A DNA stretch of 64,000 bases from Synechococcus sp. ROS8604 (lineage in GTDB: Bacteria > Cyanobacteriota > Cyanobacteriia > PCC-6307 > Cyanobiaceae), in NCBI RefSeq assembly GCF_014279655.1, contig NZ_CP047946.1, forward strand, positions 434,001-498,000, read 5' to 3'. The notes under the pieces were generated by a model, which was not told the DNA's origin, made no database searches, and worked only from the letters and a program-made list of their open reading frames with translations. The translations under genes were made by a program, and so were the position numbers. Each line of letters starts with the position of its first letter. Position 1 is the stretch's first letter. Shown one piece after another: positions 56,012-64,000 of this stretch.

Positions 56012-58021
56012 ATGCCCCAACAAATTGTTATTGCTGAGCAACTGCGCATTGCCGCAGTTCTCACAGATGAGTGTGTTGATGAATTAATCGTTGCCCAAGG
56101 GCGTTACCAGATCGGTGATGTCTATTTGGGCACCGTTGAAAATGTTCTTCCAGGGATTGATGCTGCTTTCGTCAATATTGGGGAAAGCGAAAAAAATGGC
56201 TTCATTCATGTCACCGACTTAGGCCCTTTGCGCCTTAAAAAAGGTGCCGCCGGCATTACAGAACTGCTCGAACCACGCCAAAAAGTGCTGGTTCAGGTGA
56301 TGAAGGAGCCCACGGGCACCAAAGGTCCACGCTTGACAGGCAATCTGGCGCTGCCAGGTCGGTACCTGGTGCTTCAACCCAGTGGTCAGGGAGTCAATAT
56401 CTCCAGGCGCATCGGTTCAGAAGGAGAGCGGAACAGGTTGCGTGCGCTTGGTGTGTTGGTGAAGCCCCCAGGTGCGGGGCTGCTGATTCGTACGGAAGCC
56501 GATGGAATCAGCGAAGAATTGCTGATTGACGACCTCGAATCGCTGTTACGTCAATGGGAGGCGATCCAAAAAGCGGCTGAGACGGCGTCCCCTCCGGTGC
56601 TTCTCAACCGCGATGAGGATTTTATTCATCGCATTCTTCGCGATCACACCGGCTTGGATTTGGAGCGTGTGGTGGTGGAGTCTTCCGCTGCTGTGGAGCG
56701 GGTGCGCTCGTTCCTCGGAGAGGAGGGAAGTCATGTCGTGGTGGAGGCCCACCCCGAGCCCTCTGAGCTGCTCGAGCACTACAAAGTCAATGGCGCCATT
56801 CGTGATGCCCTCAAGCCAAGGGTTGATCTCCCCTCTGGTGGCTACGTGATCATCGAGCCCACCGAGGCGCTCACGGTGATTGATGTGAACTCTGGTTCGT
56901 TTACCCGCTCGGCGAATGCCAGGGAAACGGTGCTCTGGACCAACTGCGAGGCGGCCATTGAGATCGCGCGGCAGTTGCGTTTGCGCAACATCGGTGGGGT
57001 GATCATCGTCGACTTCATCGACATGGACTCCCGTCGTGATCAGTTGCAGTTGTTGGAGCATTTCACCAGCGCGATTCGTGATGATGCCGCTCGCCCTCAA
57101 ATTGCCCAGCTCACAGAACTCGGTCTTGTGGAGCTGACGCGCAAGCGTCAGGGCCAAAATATTTATGAGCTGTTCGGGCGAGCCTGCCCCAGCTGCGGGG
57201 GGCTTGGCCATGTTGCCGTGCTTCCTGGAAAGGATCTGATGCAGCCTCTCGCCACCGCCACGGGGATGGTGCGCTCTGCAGCGTCAGCGCGTGCTGAAGT
57301 CCCTCAGTCTGGAGAGGCCTCGAATGCCCGACGTCGTCGCGGTGGCCGAGGGAAGGTTGTGGCGGCTTCTGGTCCTGTCGATAGCAGCGATGCGCCTTTG
57401 GATGAGGTGGAGATTGCAAGCGCTGCATCGACGCCTGCTGCCATTGAGCCCGCAAGCGTGAGCCGACGTCAGGATCCTGAGCTGGTTGCGGTTCCTATGG
57501 ATGAAGAGGAAGAGCAGGTCTACGGATGGCTCGGCCTGAATCCCGGCTTACTGCTGGAGTCTCAGCCCGAGCTGGACAACCTGATGGTGCGCATCGTTCG
57601 TCCCGGCGAAGACGCAGAGCAGGTGCTTGAGCAGGCTCGACAGCAAATGTTGGCGAACGCAGGTCGCCGCCGCCGCCGTGGGCCGAGGGGAAATGGTCGT
57701 AGCGCAAGTCCTGGCACGGGCCGTCCCGTTGCTTCAGTTGCTGGAGACGATTCAGCACCCACAACCGTCGTCACTCCCCTAGAGCCGGACGACCATTCAC
57801 AACCGTTGCTTGTGGAGATCACGCCTTTGATTGAGACCCCACGACTGGAGATCTCAACTGAGCCGGAAGCTGTCTCCGTTGTGGAATCTGTCTCTGTATC
57901 CATTTCTGAACCGGTCGCTAGCTCTGAGCCGGAGGTCAGAGCTGAGCCCGCAGACTCCTCTGATTCAAGGCCTGGTCGCCGTCGTCGTCGTTCGTCTGCA
58001 TCGACTTCCGATATCGACTAA
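56012..58021 (+). CDS. rne: Ribonuclease E/G
   Basis: The 669-residue protein (ATG 56012; an in-frame TTG at 56006 is ignored) has an S1 domain (IGDVYLGTVENVLPGIDAAF), the RNase E catalytic core with metal ligands in TVIDVNSGSF and IVDFIDM, and the zinc link CPSCGG. The C-terminal half is mostly disordered, with GRRRRRGPRG and an end reading GRRRRRSSASTSDID. That arginine run followed by SSA is the PNPase-binding nonapeptide described in cyanobacterial RNase E. It initiates mRNA decay and processes rRNA; rnhB follows within four bases. Confidence 0.95.
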   Translation: MPQQIVIAEQLRIAAVLTDECVDELIVAQGRYQIGDVYLGTVENVLPGIDAAFVNIGESEKNGFIHVTDLGPLRLKKGAAGITELLEPRQKVLVQVMKEPTGTKGPRLTGNLALPGRYLVLQPSGQGVNISRRIGSEGERNRLRALGVLVKPPGAGLLIRTEADGISEELLIDDLESLLRQWEAIQKAAETASPPVLLNRDEDFIHRILRDHTGLDLERVVVESSAAVERVRSFLGEEGSHVVVEAHPEPSELLEHYKVNGAIRDALKPRVDLPSGGYVIIEPTEALTVIDVNSGSFTRSANARETVLWTNCEAAIEIARQLRLRNIGGVIIVDFIDMDSRRDQLQLLEHFTSAIRDDAARPQIAQLTELGLVELTRKRQGQNIYELFGRACPSCGGLGHVAVLPGKDLMQPLATATGMVRSAASARAEVPQSGEASNARRRRGGRGKVVAASGPVDSSDAPLDEVEIASAASTPAAIEPASVSRRQDPELVAVPMDEEEEQVYGWLGLNPGLLLESQPELDNLMVRIVRPGEDAEQVLEQARQQMLANAGRRRRRGPRGNGRSASPGTGRPVASVAGDDSAPTTVVTPLEPDDHSQPLLVEITPLIETPRLEISTEPEAVSVVESVSVSISEPVASSEPEVRAEPADSSDSRPGRRRRRSSASTSDID

Positions 58022-58024
58022 CGG

Positions 58025-58633
58025 GTGGTGTCAGGTTCGATGGTCGACGGCGATGGCCTGGGCATCGCTGGGGTGGATGAAGTGGGTCGAGGCTGCTTGT
58101 TTGGGCCCGTCTTCGCGGCGGCCGTTGTGTTGAGCGATCAAGCCGCAGCGCATTTGCAAGCGGCTGGCCTCACCGATAGCAAGGCATTAACACCGCGTCG
58201 TCGCGCCGCACTCGTTCCTCTGATTGAGGAGCATGCCCACGCTTGGGGATTGGGTCAAAGCTCTGCTCGGGCGATTGATCACTACGGCATTCGCACCGCG
58301 ACGGAGCAGGCCATGTTGTGTGCTCTGCAGCGACTGCCCAGCCCGCCCCAGCTGGTCCTTGTGGATGGAGTGCTCCCGTTGCGTTTGTGGGCGGGCTCTC
58401 AACGCACCATCGTGCGTGGGGACAGCAGTCATGCAGCCATAGCTGCTGCGAGTGTGTTGGCAAAAGAGGCTCGCGACGCTTTGCTTCGGCGCCTGTCCCA
58501 TCGATTTCCAGGGTATGGACTGGAGCGACATGCCGGATATGGAACGGCTCAACATCGAGCAGCGCTGCTGGCGGGTGGCCCAACCCCCCTGCATCGGCAC
58601 TCGTTCTTGAGGAAGCTATTCGCTACCGGGTAG
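58025..58633 (+). CDS. rnhB: Ribonuclease HII
   Basis: The 202-residue protein has the RNase HII active site [17 protein letters not shown] (Asp and Glu of DEVGRG), [11 protein letters not shown], and the later LVDGVLPL and KGDSSH-like [17 protein letters not shown]. It removes ribonucleotides and RNA primers from DNA. GTG 58025 is given as start; ATG 58040 is equally possible. The last 18 bases overlap the convergent DUF1997 gene. Confidence 0.93.
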   Translation: MVSGSMVDGDGLGIAGVDEVGRGCLFGPVFAAAVVLSDQAAAHLQAAGLTDSKALTPRRRAALVPLIEEHAHAWGLGQSSARAIDHYGIRTATEQAMLCALQRLPSPPQLVLVDGVLPLRLWAGSQRTIVRGDSSHAAIAAASVLAKEARDALLRRLSHRFPGYGLERHAGYGTAQHRAALLAGGPTPLHRHSFLRKLFATG

Positions 58634-59191
58634 GGCGGACTCACTGGCGGGAGGGCTGTCCAAATCCTTGGCCCAAGACTGAAAATCAGCCACCAACTGA
58701 CGACCTACTCGGCCTTTGATCGTGAGCAGAATTCCATTCAAGATGGACTCCCCGGTGCTCTCCAACACGCGCTTGGGAATAAGGCGTAGCAGGGGAGGCT
58801 GGCTGACTTCCACGCTCAACATGGCCTCCCCTTGCAGTCCCCTTGGAGTGGCTTCGAGCAAGGCTTCAAGGCTCAGTTGAAAATCATCCACTAATCCCAA
58901 ACCCTCGAGGTCCGCATCAAGAGCTCGGATCCGCAGTTGTCCGCTCACTTCATCGACTTCTAGCGACACCACTGGTTTGACATGCAGTTGGAACACATTG
59001 AGTGTTGTCACGGTGTAGCGATAGTGCCCCGGTGCCAAGGCGGTGAGCTGGCTGGGGTCGAGCAACGCTTTGACAACGCGGTCGTGCTCATGCAAATAAG
59101 CCCGCAGACGTTCTGACTCATCTGCGATGGGTAGATCGAGATGCTGACTGGCTCGAAAGGCCAGGGGCATGACCGTGTCCTGACGCGGCAT
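58616..59191 (-). CDS. DUF1997 family protein
   Basis: The 191-residue protein has the [40 protein letters not shown] and [18 protein letters not shown] patterns I associate with DUF1997, a cyanobacterial and plastid family with lipid-binding-like (START/SRPBCC-type) beta strands. It is soluble without a signal. Function unknown. Its start is 32 bases from the divergent pheA start. Confidence 0.78.
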   Translation of the reverse strand: MPRQDTVMPLAFRASQHLDLPIADESERLRAYLHEHDRVVKALLDPSQLTALAPGHYRYTVTTLNVFQLHVKPVVSLEVDEVSGQLRIRALDADLEGLGLVDDFQLSLEALLEATPRGLQGEAMLSVEVSQPPLLRLIPKRVLESTGESILNGILLTIKGRVGRQLVADFQSWAKDLDSPPASESALPGSE

Positions 59192-59222
59192 GATCCTATC
59201 GATCGATGTGTGTCTTGATCCG

Positions 59223-60062
59223 ATGCCGATGCGTGTGGCTTTTCTCGGGCCGGAAGGGACCTATGGGGAGCGGGCTGCTCGCAGCCTCATGAAACTTGAG
59301 GCGATCGAGAATCCAGAACTGGTGGCATGTTCGGGGCTTCGGTCCGTGGTGGAGCATGTTGCCGATGGTCGCTGCGAATCGGCCGTCGTGCCTGTGGAGA
59401 ACTCCGTTGAGGGGGGGGTTACGGCAAGCCTTGACGCTCTCTGGTCTTATTCGAACTTGAGAATTCGTCGCGCTGTTGTCCTGCCGATTCGTCATGCGCT
59501 GCTGAGCAGCGGCTCTCTTGAGGGAATTTCGGAGGTCTTGTCCCATCCCCAAGCTTTAGCCCAATGCAGCGGCTGGTTGGCGCGTCACCTACCGCAGGCT
59601 GTGCAGCTTCCAGCCAGCTCCACCGCTGAAGCGGCCAGGATGGTGCGAGGCAGTCACTTCCGAGCAGCCATTGCCGATCGCTCCTTAGCGGGGCAGCAGG
59701 GACTCCAGGAGTTGGCCTATCCAGTGAATGATGTCCCCGGCAACCGCACTCGCTTCTTGTTGCTTCAGAACGGTGAGGTGAGTTGCGAGGGAGATATTGC
59801 CAGTCTTGCCTTTTCACTGCATCAAAATGCTCCTGGGGCGTTGATTGAGGCCTTGGAAGCAATCGCCCAGCTCGGACTGAACATGAGCCGAATTGAATCG
59901 CGTCCCTCGAAGCGTGAGCTTGGTGAATATGTGTTTTTTGTGGATGTGGAGCTGCCGGGGCAAAAAACGGCTGAGTACCTCGACAAGCTGACCACAAGCC
60001 TTCAGCCGCTGTGTGAACACCTTCTCCAATTCGGGGCTTATCCCAGTTCCGTGTTGGAGTGA
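59223..60062 (+). CDS. pheA: Prephenate dehydratase
   Basis: The 279-residue enzyme (ATG 59223 or 59229) makes phenylpyruvate from prephenate. Motifs: AFLGPEGTYGERAA, VVPVENSVEGGV, the catalytic DVPGNRTRFLLL (Thr in NRTRF), and the ACT regulatory domain with GALIEALEAIAQLGLNMSRI and ESRPSKRELGEYVFFVD, which binds phenylalanine for feedback. The frame back to 59190 is open but overlaps the divergent DUF1997 start. Confidence 0.95.
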   Translation: MPMRVAFLGPEGTYGERAARSLMKLEAIENPELVACSGLRSVVEHVADGRCESAVVPVENSVEGGVTASLDALWSYSNLRIRRAVVLPIRHALLSSGSLEGISEVLSHPQALAQCSGWLARHLPQAVQLPASSTAEAARMVRGSHFRAAIADRSLAGQQGLQELAYPVNDVPGNRTRFLLLQNGEVSCEGDIASLAFSLHQNAPGALIEALEAIAQLGLNMSRIESRPSKRELGEYVFFVDVELPGQKTAEYLDKLTTSLQPLCEHLLQFGAYPSSVLE

Positions 60063-60092
60063 TCTCAACAGCTTGCGTTCAAAAGCTTGCTC

Positions 60093-61036
60093 TCAAGCGT
60101 GATCAGTTTTAAACACACCGAATTGCATCATTCCTCGGGCAAAAGCCCAACGCATTAAGAGCAGCGTTGGTGTTTCGCGTAGGCCCTGCAGAACGGCCTT
60201 AGGGCCAAGGCGGAGAATCGCATTGGGCCTGCGAATCCCCTCAAGGATGGAGTCACTCCAAGAGGGCAAGGTGGCGTCTGTCCAATCGTCGGTGCTGATC
60301 GTGCCGCGTTGATGGGGGCTGATTTCAAGGTTCTGACGAAAACCGCGGATGCTGGCGAATTCAGGATGCGCCCACTGCGTGAGCAGTTGATGCATCACCC
60401 AGCGTTCGCGTCGGTCAAGGGCACCATCCACTGGATCGCGACGGTTCCAGTCGGCTACGGCCAGGCGACCGCCAGGTTTCAGGACGCGTAGGAGTTCGTC
60501 GGCGAACCTCTGCTTGTCGGGCATGTGAGGACCGGCCTCGACACTCCAAACGGCGTCAAACGTTTGATCCTCAAGCTGCAGGTTGAGGGCATCCATGACG
60601 GCGAAGCGACAGGACAATGTGTCGGGGGTGAGCTGGGTGGCTCGGTTGATCTGAGCCGGGCTGATGCTGATCCCCAAGACATCTAAACCGTAGTCACGGG
60701 AAAGGATCCTGGCGCTTCCTCCGATACCGCAACCCACATCCAAGACGCGGGATCCCGGGGGTAATTGATCGAAGCCACTCCATCGGACCAACTCATGAAC
60801 GAAGTCGGCTTTGGCCTGCCTGAAGTCTCGAGGCTTTGCTGGGGTTCCGTAGTGCCCAAGATGAACATGCTCACCCCACAGCGATTCCAGTAACTGGTCA
60901 TCGGTCCAAGCGTCGTAGGCGGCGGCAACGCTCTCACTGGAGTGATAGGCGCGGTTGCGTCGATTCCAAAGCTGGTAGGCGCAACCCAAGAGCAGCAAAG
61001 CGGCTGCTGTTGGTATGAGGACTGTCGTTGAAGGCA
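60093..61036 (-). CDS. MPBQ/MSBQ methyltransferase (plastoquinone and tocopherol synthesis)
   Basis: The 314-residue protein has an N-terminal membrane segment (about 5-20, LIPTAAALLLLGCAYQLW), AAYDAWTDDQLLESLWGEHV, HLGHYGTPAKPRDFRQAK, SAM motif I VLDVGCGIGGSARILSRDYG, and WSVEAGPHMPDKQRFADELLRVLKPGG. It closely resembles Synechocystis Sll0418, which methylates 2-methyl-6-phytyl- and solanesyl-benzoquinol. ATG 61036 overlaps the intact LON-domain stop in the alternative frame (TAATG). In this sequence a two-base loss upstream makes the two genes one open frame. Confidence 0.88.
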
Positions 61037-61697
61037 TTAACCATTGCTCGGATCGGTCTCTGACAGGGTGTCGCGTAAAACTGTGCGGGCAGCGAGCTGA
61101 CGTCGGGTCTCGTCCAACATTTCGAACTCCTGCTCCAGGCGCGCGCGTGCTGGTGAGCTCTAAGAGATCCTGTTGTTGGTCGGCGACTGGACCCCCTAGG
61201 TGTGCTCCAATCCAAAACGAGAGCTCGCGTGGAAGGTCTGGAAGGTCGTCAGGGAGTGAAGATTTGGAGTCGGTCAGTTTGCCCGTCAGTTCGACCACAT
61301 CTTTCAACGCTTGCGTCACGGTCGCCGCTAAAGACTCCAATTCGCTGGTGTTGTCGACCGGCTCGTCTTCGATCCAGCTGACCATTGCTGAGCGAAAGGG
61401 GGTCTCCCTGGTGACGTTGAGGACGCGAAAACGCTGTTGTCCAAGGGTCACAATGTTGCTGCGGCCATCGTCTCCGGATTGATGCTGAATCACCTCAGCG
61501 CAACAGCCAACAGCGGCCATTGTTTGTTGATTTGGATCCCAACGCACGACTCCAAATCGACGATCCGTTTCCAGGACGCTCTGCAACATCATTCGGTAAC
61601 GCGACTCGAAGATATGCAGCGGCAGAACGTCGCTTGGGAAAAGAACCACATCCGGCAGAGGAAACAGAGGGAGTTCTCTGACGGACAGATCAACCAC
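61036..61697 (-). pseudogene. LON substrate-binding domain protein, frameshifted into the methyltransferase frame
   Basis: From ATG 61697 the frame encodes a LON N-terminal (PUA-like) domain: VRELPLFPLPDVVLFPSDVLP, LHIFESRYRMM and a substrate-binding beta core. It is the stand-alone cyanobacterial form without ATPase or protease. The frame reads ELTSTRAPGAGVRN near 61130-61160; with two bases added in the GC repeat at 61139-61147 it would read ELTSTRARLEQEFEMLDETR and stop at TAA 61036-61038. In the given sequence it instead reads through into the methyltransferase. Real deletion and sequencing error are both possible. Confidence 0.8.
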
Positions 61698-61754
61698 GCA
61701 GGATTTAAGCGAAGACCGAAATACTAGGCAGCTGATCGTGGTATGGGGCCTCGA

Positions 61755-62075
61755 TCAGAGCTTGACCTCGATGTCGACTCCACTGGGGAGGTCGAGCTTC
61801 ATGAGCGCGTCGATGGTCTTCGCAGAAGGGCTGTAAATATCGATGATGCGTCGATGGGTCCGCGTTTCAAAGTGCTCGCGTGAATCCTTATCCACGTGGG
61901 GTGAGCGCAGAACGCAATAAATTTTCCGCTTCGTTGGCAGTGGAATCGGGCCAATGGCCGTTGCTGCCGTGTTGTCGGCAGTCTCAATAATTTTGTCGCA
62001 GGAGAGATCCAGCATGCGGCGATCAAACGCCTTGAGGCGAATGCGAATCTTTTGCTGAGCGATTGCGGTGGACAT
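61755..62075 (-). CDS. rpsJ: 30S ribosomal protein S10
   Basis: The 106-residue protein has the S10 sequences [35 protein letters not shown] and [16 protein letters not shown]. It sits on the small subunit head and doubles as NusE in antitermination by family knowledge. It ends the str-type cluster (fusA, tuf, rpsJ) on the minus strand. Confidence 0.97.
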   Translation of the reverse strand: MSTAIAQQKIRIRLKAFDRRMLDLSCDKIIETADNTAATAIGPIPLPTKRKIYCVLRSPHVDKDSREHFETRTHRRIIDIYSPSAKTIDALMKLDLPSGVDIEVKL

Positions 62076-62133
62076 GGAAGCGCGAGAAAGTCCCTAAAAG
62101 AGACGGAGAGGATGGATTTTCGAGGTTCGGACA

Positions 62134-62162
62134 GCAAGAGCTCCAGAGGTTGGAGCTCTTGC
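62134..62162. repeat. Perfect 12-bp inverted repeat between tuf and rpsJ
   Basis: GCAAGAGCTCCA (62134-62145) and TGGAGCTCTTGC (62151-62162) pair perfectly across a GAGGT loop. No T-run follows on either strand, so it is not a standard terminator. It may be an RNA processing or regulatory hairpin. Confidence 0.85.
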
Positions 62163-62173
62163 ACTCAAGAACT

Positions 62174-62211
62174 GTAAGGGACGGCCTCAACGCAGTCAGG
62201 CTGTCCCTTAC
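62174..62211. repeat. 14-bp inverted repeat after the tuf gene
   Basis: GTAAGGGACGGCCT (62174-62187) pairs with AGGCTGTCCCTTAC (62198-62211) with one G-U pair; the loop is ten bases. It lies 18 bases after the tuf stop on the minus strand and 12 bases from the second hairpin. T-runs are absent. Confidence 0.85.
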
Positions 62212-62228
62212 AGGGATTGAGCATTAGG

Positions 62229-63428
62229 TCATTCGACGATCTTGGAGACCACGCCAGCACCGATGGTGCGACCACCTTCGCGGATCGCGAAGCGCATGCC
62301 CAATTCCATGGCAACGGGGCAGATCAACTCACCAGTCATCTGGATGTTGTCACCAGGCATCACCATTTCAACGTTGGAGCCATCTTCCGCTGTGAATGCG
62401 GTGATCTGGCCGGTCACGTCCGTGGTACGGATATAGAACTGCGGGCGGTAGCCAGCAAAGAAAGGAGTGTGGCGACCACCTTCTTCTTTCTTGAGAACGT
62501 AAACCTGGCCCTCAAACTTGGTGTGAGGAGTGATCGAGCCGGGCTTCACAAGCACCATGCCGCGCTCGATGTCTTCCTTCTGAATGCCGCGAAGCAGAAG
62601 CCCCACGTTGTCGCCGGCCATGCCCTCATCGAGCAATTTGCGGAACATCTCCACACCAGTAACGGTGGTTTTGCGGGGCTCTCGAATGCCCACGACTTCG
62701 ACTTCTTCGCCAACTTTGACGATGCCGCGTTCGATACGACCCGTTGCGACGGTGCCGCGTCCAGTGATGGAGAACACATCTTCGATGGCCATCAGGAATG
62801 GCTTATCGACTTCACGCTCGGGTTCGGGGATGCTTGCATCCACCGCTGCCATCAACTCTTCAATTTTGGCTTCCCATTCTGCTTCGCCTTCAATGGCTTT
62901 CAGGCCAGAGACTTGAACAACAGGGATGTCGTCGCCAGGGAAGTCGTAGCTGGACAGCAACTCGCGGATCTCGAGTTCAACGAGTTCGATGATTTCCTCG
63001 TCGTCGACCATGTCGCACTTGTTCAGTGCAACAACCAAGGCGGGAACGCCAACTTGCTTGGCGAGAAGGATGTGCTCCTTGGTTTGGGCCATAGGACCGT
63101 CGGTGGCTGCGCACACAAGGATGGCGCCATCCATCTGAGCAGCACCCGTAATCATGTTCTTCACGTAGTCCGCGTGACCAGGGCAGTCAACGTGGGCGTA
63201 GTGGCGGGTATCGGTTTCGTACTCAACGTGAGCAGTATTGATGGTGATGCCACGCTCGCGCTCCTCAGGAGCACCATCAATGTCGGCATAGTTTTGAATC
63301 TCAGCCTGACCTTTCTTGGCGAGCACATTTGTGATCGCAGCGGTGAGGGTGGTTTTGCCGTGGTCAACGTGGCCAATGGTACCGATGTTGACGTGGGGCT
63401 TGTTCCTTTCGAACTTCTCGCGAGCCAT
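62229..63428 (-). CDS. tuf: Elongation factor Tu
   Basis: The 399-residue GTPase delivers aminoacyl-tRNA to the ribosome. Motifs: GHVDHGKTT (P-loop), the switch I region with [13 protein letters not shown] in switch [10 protein letters not shown] and the C-terminal [13 protein letters not shown]. Domains II and III are complete. The start is 41 bases after the fusA stop. Confidence 0.98.
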   Translation of the reverse strand: MAREKFERNKPHVNIGTIGHVDHGKTTLTAAITNVLAKKGQAEIQNYADIDGAPEERERGITINTAHVEYETDTRHYAHVDCPGHADYVKNMITGAAQMDGAILVCAATDGPMAQTKEHILLAKQVGVPALVVALNKCDMVDDEEIIELVELEIRELLSSYDFPGDDIPVVQVSGLKAIEGEAEWEAKIEELMAAVDASIPEPEREVDKPFLMAIEDVFSITGRGTVATGRIERGIVKVGEEVEVVGIREPRKTTVTGVEMFRKLLDEGMAGDNVGLLLRGIQKEDIERGMVLVKPGSITPHTKFEGQVYVLKKEEGGRHTPFFAGYRPQFYIRTTDVTGQITAFTAEDGSNVEMVMPGDNIQMTGELICPVAMELGMRFAIREGGRTIGAGVVSKIVE

Positions 63429-63469
63429 TTTGGTAAAGAATCTAGGGTTGAATTAAGGAAGTGTAGAGA

Positions 63470-64000
63470 TCAGGAATTGCCCTGATTCTTGGAGATGATG
63501 GCCTCAGCGACATTGCGAGGAACATCCTCGTAATGACTGAACTCCATCGAGAAAATACCCCGACCCTGGGTCATGGATCGGAGTTCGGTGGCATAGCCGA
63601 ACATCTCGGCCAAGGGCACCTTGGAAGAGACTTTAGACGTTCCGTCGTCGACGGATTGGCCCTCCACCTGTCCCCTGCGGGAGGACAGGTCGCCGATGAC
63701 CGAACCGAGGAAATCCTCGGGGACTTCGACTTCGACCTTCATCATCGGCTCAAGAAGCACAGGGTTGCACTTCTTGACCGCATCCTTGAAGGCCATAGAG
63801 CCAGCAATCTTAAATGCCATCTCCGACGAGTCCACATCGTGGTACGAACCATCAATAATCGTGCATTTGACATCAATCAGGGGATAACCAGCAATCACGC
63901 CTGACTCGCAGGTCTCCTTCATGCCTTGCTCTGCTGGCTTGATGTACTCCTTGGGTACGGTGCCACCAACAACTTTGTTGATGAATTCAAATCCTGATTC
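63470..64000 (-). CDS. fusA: Elongation factor G, C-terminal part only
   Basis: The reading frame is open to the right edge of the window, so the 5' part of the gene is missing. The visible 176 residues include [40 protein letters not shown], the domain IV tip [20 protein letters not shown] and domain [21 protein letters not shown] and RGQVEG. It catalyses translocation on the ribosome. Downstream is tuf, the normal order. Confidence 0.97.
   Translation of the reverse strand, partial: ESGFEFINKVVGGTVPKEYIKPAEQGMKETCESGVIAGYPLIDVKCTIIDGSYHDVDSSEMAFKIAGSMAFKDAVKKCNPVLLEPMMKVEVEVPEDFLGSVIGDLSSRRGQVEGQSVDDGTSKVSSKVPLAEMFGYATELRSMTQGRGIFSMEFSHYEDVPRNVAEAIISKNQGNS

Noticed and set aside
60093-61697. 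A natural 534-residue LON-methyltransferase fusion protein
   Set aside because: The normal C-terminus of the LON protein and a TAATG junction are both present in another frame, so a two-base change explains the fusion better. It is kept as a finding, not as one gene.
62217-63485. 422-codon plus-strand open frame opposite tuf
   Set aside because: It is the complement of the strongly conserved tuf gene, whose codon bias keeps the opposite frame open. The translation has no recognisable domain.

Overview
The window looks like a chromosomal segment of a marine picocyanobacterium, most likely Synechococcus subcluster 5.1. Support comes from oxygenic photosynthesis genes (psbO, three psbA copies, crtR, an MPBQ/MSBQ methyltransferase), cyanobacteria-restricted families (IctB, DUF3177, DUF565/Ycf20, DUF2555, DUF1997, Ycf66-like, NDH-2), a Nif11-type peptide, and glycine betaine and glucosylglycerate synthesis, which are marine osmolytes. 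The strain cannot be fixed from sequence alone. Genes are dense, on both strands, and often overlap by 1-8 bases. No insertion sequence, prophage, integrase, CRISPR array or rRNA operon was seen.

Layout. 1-5 kb: end of cobO, dcd, thyX, a membrane thioredoxin, two small membrane proteins and a soluble lytic transglycosylase. 5-11.7 kb: glmM, a BadF-type sugar kinase, an IctB-type membrane protein, trmB, a frameshifted FIST gene, DUF3177. 11.7-19.7 kb: ileS, a Ycf66-like protein, tRNA-Leu(UAG), crtR, gatC, a creatininase-family amidohydrolase, a very small NdhP-like protein, a queuosine-precursor transporter, a truncated VanW gene and a Nif11-type peptide. 19.8-27 kb: a 3-methyladenine DNA glycosylase, pyrB, type II NADH dehydrogenase, small conserved proteins, a 2OG-Fe(II) oxygenase, tRNA-Ala(CGC), coaBC. 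27-34 kb: psbO, sat, ftsH, a KDPG-aldolase-like gene, a histone H1-like protein, aroC, a DUF985 cupin.

34-43 kb is a compatible-solute island. Two methyltransferases (bsmA, bsmB) make glycine betaine from glycine. Divergent to them, proVWX imports it. Glucosyl-3-phosphoglycerate synthase and phosphatase make glucosylglycerate, with a GH13 phosphorylase-like enzyme alongside that may recycle it. 44.0-48.85 kb is a head-to-tail array of three nearly identical psbA genes in 1,792-bp units. All three encode the same D1 protein with Glu130, the high-light form. A 60-residue Asp-rich membrane protein sits between successive copies. The promoter of the first-transcribed copy differs from the other two.

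49-64 kb: a B12-binding-type radical SAM protein, a CPBP protease, clpS, dapL, a large radical SAM/DUF2344 protein followed by rne (which ends in the PNPase-binding arginine motif), rnhB, DUF1997, pheA, the methyltransferase whose upstream LON-domain gene is frameshifted into it, then rpsJ, tuf and the 3' part of fusA.

Three genes appear frame-disrupted (FIST, the LON-domain gene, the 3' end of gpgS) and one is 5'-truncated (VanW). Two of the frame breaks lie at short simple repeats, so both real slippage and sequencing error must be considered.
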